64,000 nucleotides of DNA from the NCBI RefSeq assembly GCF_002973595.1, contig NZ_PVEO01000003.1, positions 340,876 to 404,875 on the forward strand. The letters run 5' to 3'. Below the pieces are notes generated by a model, which was not told where the DNA came from, made no database searches, and saw nothing but the letters and a program-made list of their open reading frames with translations. Numbering within the stretch: position 1 is the stretch's first letter; every line of letters starts with the position of its first letter. The position numbers and the translations under genes were made by a program. The stretch is from Jejuia pallidilutea. GTDB lineage: Bacteria; Bacteroidota; Bacteroidia; Flavobacteriales; Flavobacteriaceae. Positions 59,603-64,000 of the stretch are shown in pieces.

Positions 59603-61561
59603 TTAAATTTTTTTAGCAAACTCAATAAAGAAGTCAACACATTCTGGATTGCGCATTGCATCTAAATTAATAGAGGTTTCTAAGGGCATTTTTAAAAGAA
59701 TCTTCTTAATTGGAGCTTCCATTTTTTTGCCGCTTATGGTGTATGGTATGTCCGCCACTTCAATAATGTCGTCAGGAACATGTCTTGGGGAATAATCAGT
59801 TTTTAATTGTGAATTTATTTCTTGTTTAATGGCATTATTAAGCTTAAATCCAGCTTTTAATTTTATAAAAAGCGGCATATAATGTTTACCTTCTTCTAGT
59901 TCAAGGTTAATAATAAGCGCATCTTCTATAGCCGAAATTTTATTTACAGCACTGTAAATTTCACTTGTACCAATGCGTATGCCATGTCTGTTTAATGTGG
60001 CATCAGAGCGTCCGTAAATAATTAAACCCTTTGTTTCTGGGTTAATTTTAATAAAATCACCATGTCGCCACTTACCAGGATAATCTTCAAAATAACTCGA
60101 TTTATATCGGGCATTATTCTCGTCGTTCCAAAAGAAAATAGGCATTGAGGGCATTGGCTTGTCTATAACCATTTCTCCTAGTTCGTCTTCAACGGGGTTT
60201 CCTTTAGAATCTAGCGCATGTAACGATACACCTAAGGCTCTACATTGAATTTCTCCAGAATAAACCGCATAAAAAGGTGTGCCACCAACAAAAGCAGTAC
60301 AAACATCGGTACCTCCTGCCATAGAACATAACCATACATCGGTTTTTATGGCCTCATAAACATAATTAAATGCCTCTGCTGGTAACGGTGCTCCTGTTGA
60401 GCTAATAGAACGTATAGAAGTTAGCTTATGATGTGTTTTAGGGCTACTATTTTTTTTCATATTAGCAACCAAATAAGGTGCACTTGTACCAAAATGATGA
60501 ATAGTCAACTCATCTGATAATGCCCAAAGAGAATCAAATTCTGGGTAAGTTGGTGAACCGTCGTACAATACAATGGATGCGCCCATTAGAAGTGCAGATT
60601 GTAAAAAATTCCACATCATCCAACCTGTGGTTGTAAACCAAAAATAGTTTTCGCCTTTGTGCACATCGTTATGAAAGGCCATGTATTTATAGTGTTCTAA
60701 TAAAATACCTCCGTGAGAATGCACAATGGCTTTTGGTAGTCCTGTAGTGCCCGATGAATACAACACCCAAATAGGATGATTAAAATCTACGGGTTGAAAT
60801 TGTATTTCGCCTCCAGGAACTTTAAATACAGTTTCAATATCAATATACTTGTCGCTAAAATTATCTAATGCACTTTCGTTGAGGTAAGGAAGCATTATTA
60901 TTTTGGTTAGCGTAGGTAATTCTGCTACTATATCTTTAACCGTAGTTGTTTTATCATAGGGTTTACCGTTGTAGCGGTAACCATCTACCGCAAAAAGTAC
61001 TTTAGGTTTTATTTGTGCAAAACGGTTTACCACACTTTCGGTACCAAAATCTGGCGAGGTACTAGACCAAATGGCGCCTATGGCATTTGTAGCTAAAAAC
61101 CCTATTGTAGCTTCGGGAACATTAGGAAGAAAAGCTACCACACAATCGCCTTTAGTTACGCCCAAAGATTTTAAATAAGTGATGGTAGAGGCCACTTTAC
61201 GCTCTAATTCCTTCCATGTTATGGATTTTTGAATGCCATTTTCATTACTAAAATAAATAGCCGTTGCTTCGGTTTTAGATTGTTTAAAAATGTGTTCTGC
61301 ATAGTTTAACGTGGCACCTTCAAACCATTTACATTCGGGCATATTGTGAGACGATAAAACTTTGGAGTAGGGCGAATGAGATGTTACTTTAAAATAATGC
61401 CAAATGCTCTCCCAGAAGTCTTCTATATTTTCGGTAGACCATTCCCATAAGCTATGGTAATCGTTAAACTCTAAATTACGATGTTCCTTTAGCCATTTAC
61501 AATAATTATTTAAATGACTCTTATTTTTAAAGTTAGTATTGCCTTCCCAAAGTTTTTTCAT
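59603..61561 (-). CDS. aacS: Acetoacetyl-CoA synthetase (acetoacetate-CoA ligase)
   Basis: Activates acetoacetate to acetoacetyl-CoA with ATP, linking ketone body-like intermediates to lipid or central metabolism. The 652-residue adenylate-forming enzyme has the acetyl-CoA-synthetase N-terminal domain (YSKVLSSHNMPECKWFEGATLNYAEH), the ATP loop VLYSSGTTGLPKAIVHSHGG near 272 and IIYGRSDATLNRHGIRIGTSEIY near 535, with the hinge. The AACS branch is recognised by the whole N-terminal pattern and by the TTGWMMWNF segment. It starts 25 bases after a minus-strand promoter element and converges with the PBP gene with a 1-base gap only. Confidence 0.9.
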   Translation of the reverse strand: MKKLWEGNTNFKNKSHLNNYCKWLKEHRNLEFNDYHSLWEWSTENIEDFWESIWHYFKVTSHSPYSKVLSSHNMPECKWFEGATLNYAEHIFKQSKTEATAIYFSNENGIQKSITWKELERKVASTITYLKSLGVTKGDCVVAFLPNVPEATIGFLATNAIGAIWSSTSPDFGTESVVNRFAQIKPKVLFAVDGYRYNGKPYDKTTTVKDIVAELPTLTKIIMLPYLNESALDNFSDKYIDIETVFKVPGGEIQFQPVDFNHPIWVLYSSGTTGLPKAIVHSHGGILLEHYKYMAFHNDVHKGENYFWFTTTGWMMWNFLQSALLMGASIVLYDGSPTYPEFDSLWALSDELTIHHFGTSAPYLVANMKKNSSPKTHHKLTSIRSISSTGAPLPAEAFNYVYEAIKTDVWLCSMAGGTDVCTAFVGGTPFYAVYSGEIQCRALGVSLHALDSKGNPVEDELGEMVIDKPMPSMPIFFWNDENNARYKSSYFEDYPGKWRHGDFIKINPETKGLIIYGRSDATLNRHGIRIGTSEIYSAVNKISAIEDALIINLELEEGKHYMPLFIKLKAGFKLNNAIKQEINSQLKTDYSPRHVPDDIIEVADIPYTISGKKMEAPIKKILLKMPLETSINLDAMRNPECVDFFIEFAKKI

Positions 61562-61586
61562 TCTATCAGTTAGTTGGTTTATGTAT

Positions 61587-61594
61587 CAAATATA
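61587..61594 (-). promoter_or_regulatory. Promoter -7 element for the acetoacetyl-CoA synthetase gene (minus strand)
   Basis: Minus-strand TATATTTG, exact TAnnTTTG, 25 bases upstream of the ATG at 61561. Confidence 0.45.
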
Positions 61595-61713
61595 AAGATT
61601 TATGTGTAAGAATTAACACCAAAGCTTTAGTGGTGATTGATAAATGATGTTTTATAATTCTTATAAATGTTAAAATAAAATGTATTTCATCGATTATATG
61701 TGTTTTTAGTCGT

Positions 61714-61721
61714 TATTTTTG
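61714..61721 (+). promoter_or_regulatory. Promoter -7 element of the isolated small unit
   Basis: TATTTTTG, exact TAnnTTTG match in the 454-base gap between the acetoacetyl-CoA synthetase and ABC transporter genes. The -33 TTG is not clear. Confidence 0.45.
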
Positions 61722-61764
61722 AAAAAAAAGTAGATATTAGCAGTCCCAAATCAACCTAATTAAA

Positions 61765-61785
61765 ATAGATTTCCCCCAAATCTAT
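61765..61785 (+). other. Hairpin in the leader of the isolated small unit
   Basis: ATAGATTT-CCCCC-AAATCTAT: perfect 8-bp stem with a C5 loop, 17 bases before the ATG at 61803. It would expose five C residues in single-stranded form, as in a regulatory or sRNA-contact loop. Confidence 0.5.
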
Positions 61786-61802
61786 CATAAATTTAAAAAC
61801 TT

Positions 61803-61931
61803 ATGGATATGGCCACAAATCTACCTGAACAACCTACGAAACGGGATAGTAAATTTAAGGAAACTTTACACCAAAATATGCAATTTATTAGAGGTGTTTT
61901 CTATCTCACAAAAAAAATATTTATGCTTTAG
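61803..61931 (+). CDS. Possible 42-residue small protein
   Basis: Starts MDMATNLPEQPTKRDSKFKE and ends in a basic, hydrophobic helix (FIRGVFYLTKKIFML), so the peptide is hydrophilic at the start and membrane-seeking at the end. It is framed by a promoter element at 61714, a leader hairpin and a terminator at 61961-62010, which supports its being a real transcript; the peptide itself belongs to no family I recognise. The transcript could equally be an sRNA with a chance frame. Confidence 0.42.
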   Translation: MDMATNLPEQPTKRDSKFKETLHQNMQFIRGVFYLTKKIFML

Positions 61932-61960
61932 CCTTAAATAGGTTTGCGAATATTTTATTT

Positions 61961-62010
61961 AAATCTTGCTTAAAAAATCTACCAATTTTTAGTTTTTTTA
62001 AGCGAGATTT
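61961..62010. terminator. Bidirectional intrinsic terminator
   Basis: AAATCTTGCTTAAAAAA (61961-61977) pairs over 17 bp with TTTTTTAAGCGAGATTT (61994-62010), one G-T wobble, 16-base loop. A-runs on the left and T-runs on the right let it end both the small plus-strand unit and the minus-strand ABC gene whose stop is at 62016. Confidence 0.75.
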
Positions 62011-62015
62011 TTAAT

Positions 62016-63689
62016 TTATATCCCTTTGGGAATAGCATCAATTAACTTTTGGGTATAACTTTTTTTGGGGTTATCATAAATAGTGTCGGCATCACCTAGT
62101 TCTTCAATTTTACCATTGTTCATTACCAATAATTGGTCTGCCATATACTTTACCACTGCCAGATCGTGGGAGATAAAAATGTAAGTGAAGCCAAAATCTG
62201 CCTTCAGTTCATTTAAAAGATTTAACACTTGTGCTTGTACCGAAATATCTAAGGCAGAAACAGACTCATCGCATACTATTAATTTAGGTTGAAGTGCTAT
62301 AGTTCTTGCAATGCCAATTCGTTGCCGTTGCCCTCCAGAAAACTCATGAGGATAACGGCTAAAAAAGTCGCTAGAAAGTCCAACCCTATTTAAAAGTTCT
62401 AATACTTTCGCTTTTCGTTCTGTATCAGAATTATAAAGCTTATGCACAGTCATGGGTTCCATTATGGCTTTTCCAACAGGAATTCTTGGATTTAAAGATG
62501 CGAACGGGTCTTGAAAAATAATTTGAATATCCTTTCTTAATTTTCGAGTTTCGGATGTAGACAATTTTGTAATATCTGTACCCTTATATAGAATGCTTCC
62601 AGCCGTAGCTTTATCCAATTGAAGAATAGCATTACCTAGTGTAGACTTACCACATCCAGATTCGCCTACCAAACCTAAAGTTTCACCTTCATAAAGTTTA
62701 AAACTAACGCCATTTACAGCCTTAAAGGTTTGAGGTTTAGAGAACCATCCAGATTTTGAAATGTATTCCTTTTCAACGTTAATAACTTCCAAAATTGGTG
62801 GTTTACTATATAGAAGTTGGTGTGCTTTTTTCCGTTTTTCAGGAGTTATAATTTCAGATTTAAAGTTGCTGTTTAAAACATCTTTTATGGTTGGCAATAC
62901 CTTTTGTCTTTCGTTTAAGGAAGGTCTCGCGTTAATAAGTGCCTTTGTATATTCGTTTTTAGGTGACTTAAATATGTCTGTAATACGCCCTTGTTCAACT
63001 ATTTCTCCTTTGTACATAACTAAAACCCTATTTGCAATTTCTGAAATTAAGGCTAAATCGTGCGTAATGAATAGAATACTCATTTTAGTTTCGGCCTGTA
63101 ACTCTCTAAGCAAGATTATAATGTCCTTTTGTACCGTAACATCTAAGGCCGTTGTAGGTTCGTCTGCAATTAAAATATCTGGTTTACAAGCAATTGCCAT
63201 GGCAATCATTACACGTTGTTTTTGTCCGCCAGAAATTTCATGAGGGTACGCTTTAAAAACGCGTTCAATAATGGGTAATTTTACTTTTTCAAATAATGAA
63301 AGCGTTTCTGTTTTAGCTTCAGTTTTTGATAGTGAGGTATGTTGCAACAGAATTTCTTGAACTTGAGTGCCGCACGTCATAGAAGGATTTAAAGAACTCA
63401 TAGGCTCTTGAAAAATCATGGCAATTTTTCTGCCTCTAATAGTTTGAAATCCTTTGGATGAAAGCGTAGTTAAATTAATATTGTTATACCGTATACTACC
63501 CGATGTAATTTTAGAAATTCGCTTGGGAAGCAACCCTAAAATGGCTAAAGATGATACCGATTTCCCCGAACCAGATTCTCCTACTATACCCAATATCTCA
63601 TTTTTATTTAAGTGGTATGAAATATTGTGGATAACGTCATTATCATTAAAGGCAATGGAAAGATTTGTTACAGATAAAATAGGTTTCAA
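62016..63689 (-). CDS. Peptide/opine-type ABC transporter ATP-binding protein with two ATPase domains (YejF-like)
   Basis: A 557-residue protein with two complete ABC domains, as in YejF and fused DppD-DppF. Domain 1 has GESGSGKSV (Walker A) near 36, SGGQKQRVMIAMAI and DILIADEPTTALDV; domain 2 has GESGCGKSTLG near 343, EFSGGQRQRIGIARTI and LIVCDESVSALDI. Each domain ends with an oligopeptide C-terminal extension. It energises uptake of peptides or related solutes through permeases not in the window. The start is TTG at 63687-63689, directly ahead of ILSVTNLSIAF; no ATG is near. Confidence 0.92.
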   Translation of the reverse strand: MKPILSVTNLSIAFNDNDVIHNISYHLNKNEILGIVGESGSGKSVSSLAILGLLPKRISKITSGSIRYNNINLTTLSSKGFQTIRGRKIAMIFQEPMSSLNPSMTCGTQVQEILLQHTSLSKTEAKTETLSLFEKVKLPIIERVFKAYPHEISGGQKQRVMIAMAIACKPDILIADEPTTALDVTVQKDIIILLRELQAETKMSILFITHDLALISEIANRVLVMYKGEIVEQGRITDIFKSPKNEYTKALINARPSLNERQKVLPTIKDVLNSNFKSEIITPEKRKKAHQLLYSKPPILEVINVEKEYISKSGWFSKPQTFKAVNGVSFKLYEGETLGLVGESGCGKSTLGNAILQLDKATAGSILYKGTDITKLSTSETRKLRKDIQIIFQDPFASLNPRIPVGKAIMEPMTVHKLYNSDTERKAKVLELLNRVGLSSDFFSRYPHEFSGGQRQRIGIARTIALQPKLIVCDESVSALDISVQAQVLNLLNELKADFGFTYIFISHDLAVVKYMADQLLVMNNGKIEELGDADTIYDNPKKSYTQKLIDAIPKGI

Positions 63690-63709
63690 TACTTTGTATT
63701 TTTATATAC

Positions 63710-63717
63710 CAAAGATA
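63710..63717 (-). promoter_or_regulatory. Promoter -7 element for the ABC transporter gene (minus strand)
   Basis: Minus-strand TATCTTTG, exact TAnnTTTG match, 20 bases upstream of the TTG start. Confidence 0.5.
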
Positions 63718-63787
63718 CTAAAATTGAAATGTGGTTCAGTTTTGAATGTCTTTAATTGAATCACATTGTAGGGTTTTTCTTTTTTGG

Positions 63788-63808
63788 TTTTATGGTATAG
63801 CCATAAAA
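63788..63808. other. Hairpin in the 63690-63905 gap
   Basis: TTTTATGG-TATAG-CCATAAAA, perfect 8-bp stem. It has T-rich flanks on both sides and could be a weak terminator or a protein site. The rest of the 216-base gap shows only a near-match to the -7 element (TTACTTTG, 63864-63871). Confidence 0.4.
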
Positions 63809-63905
63809 ACGCTAAAAGACCTAAGATAAATAACTTGGGTGAGGGTTTTCTGAAAAGAAAATATTACTTTGAACCTCTATTATTAACCTCTTAACGAACC
63901 AACCC

Positions 63906-64000
63906 ATGAAAAAAATTACTTTGCTAAGTGTGTTATTATTTTTGATGACACAGTTTAACTTCTCTCAATCCCTTTCAGGAAAACGAATCAAGATTGCTAA
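63906..64000 (+). CDS. Secreted protein, 3'-truncated by window edge
   Basis: Only the first 31 codons are visible. They give a signal peptide: two lysines, then a hydrophobic helix (LLSVLLFLMTQFNFSQ) with a probable cleavage after the Ser-Gln, followed by SLSGKRIKIA. The family cannot be named; many flavobacterial outer-membrane and T9SS cargo proteins begin like this. Confidence 0.62.
   Translation, partial: MKKITLLSVLLFLMTQFNFSQSLSGKRIKIA

Noticed and set aside
62761..63243. A 160-codon plus-strand frame inside the double ABC ATPase
   Set aside because: Exactly antisense to conserved ATPase motifs; the real gene is on the minus strand.
1..64000. CRISPR arrays, tRNA/rRNA genes, insertion sequences or prophage
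   Set aside because: No regularly spaced repeats, no recognisable tRNA or rRNA sequence, no transposase, integrase or phage structural protein seen.

Overview
The window is a low-GC, gene-dense chromosomal segment of a gliding, probably marine member of the Flavobacteriaceae (Bacteroidetes). Signs are the atpBEFHAG operon without atpD/atpC, gliding/type IX secretion genes (a SprE/PorW-type lipoprotein and GldH), lineage-restricted families (DUF4292, DUF4254, DUF5687, DUF6168), GTG/TTG starts without strong Shine-Dalgarno sites, and repeated matches to the flavobacterial promoter -7 element TAnnTTTG. No rRNA, tRNA, CRISPR array, transposase or prophage was seen.

Layout. 1-15644 is a surface-glycan locus: CMP-pseudaminic acid synthesis (pseF, a PseG-acetyltransferase fusion, pseI), a flippase, a KpsS-like transferase candidate, three polymerase/ligase-like membrane proteins, three glycosyltransferases, a UDP-glucuronate decarboxylase-type SDR and a WcaJ-type initiating sugar-phosphate transferase. 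15625-23081 holds a CapK-like adenylating enzyme, purD, two small flavobacterial membrane proteins, upp, a DUF4254-GT9 pair and a PaaE-type ferredoxin reductase. 23197-27571 is a PadR-controlled unit: regulator, two paralogous membrane proteins, a DUF2059 protein and a two-gene ABC exporter; a near-perfect 38-bp palindrome lies over the PadR promoter. 27892-36675 runs from sprE through a bactofilin and AtpZ/DUF6168 proteins into the ATP synthase operon, closed by a strong terminator.

36824-48192 carries a second flippase, dut, a GIY-YIG nuclease cassette, a nucleotidyltransferase, a TPR-DUF4292-EnvC-like envelope operon, tdk-alr, rsmI, a HopJ-family protein and a uracil-DNA glycosylase. 48512-57180 holds redox proteins (AhpD-like, OsmC), recJ, an MFS exporter, the tRNA wobble-hydroxylation pair trhO-trhP with a ferredoxin, ricT and gldH. 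57245-64000 holds a class A PBP, acetoacetyl-CoA synthetase, an isolated small transcription unit, a double-domain peptide ABC ATPase and the start of a secreted protein.

The most interesting unexplained signals are non-coding. Two copies of a structured RNA-like element (40211-40354 plus, 46384-46475 minus) show a compensatory base-pair change in the closing helix and sense-strand-specific wobble pairs. A polar family of REP-like hairpins of the form ATTCC-stem-GGAATCT occurs at five sites, two of them facing each other around the GIY-YIG gene and two facing each other between atpA and atpG. All functional statements come from reading the sequence and from knowledge of the families; no database search was run.
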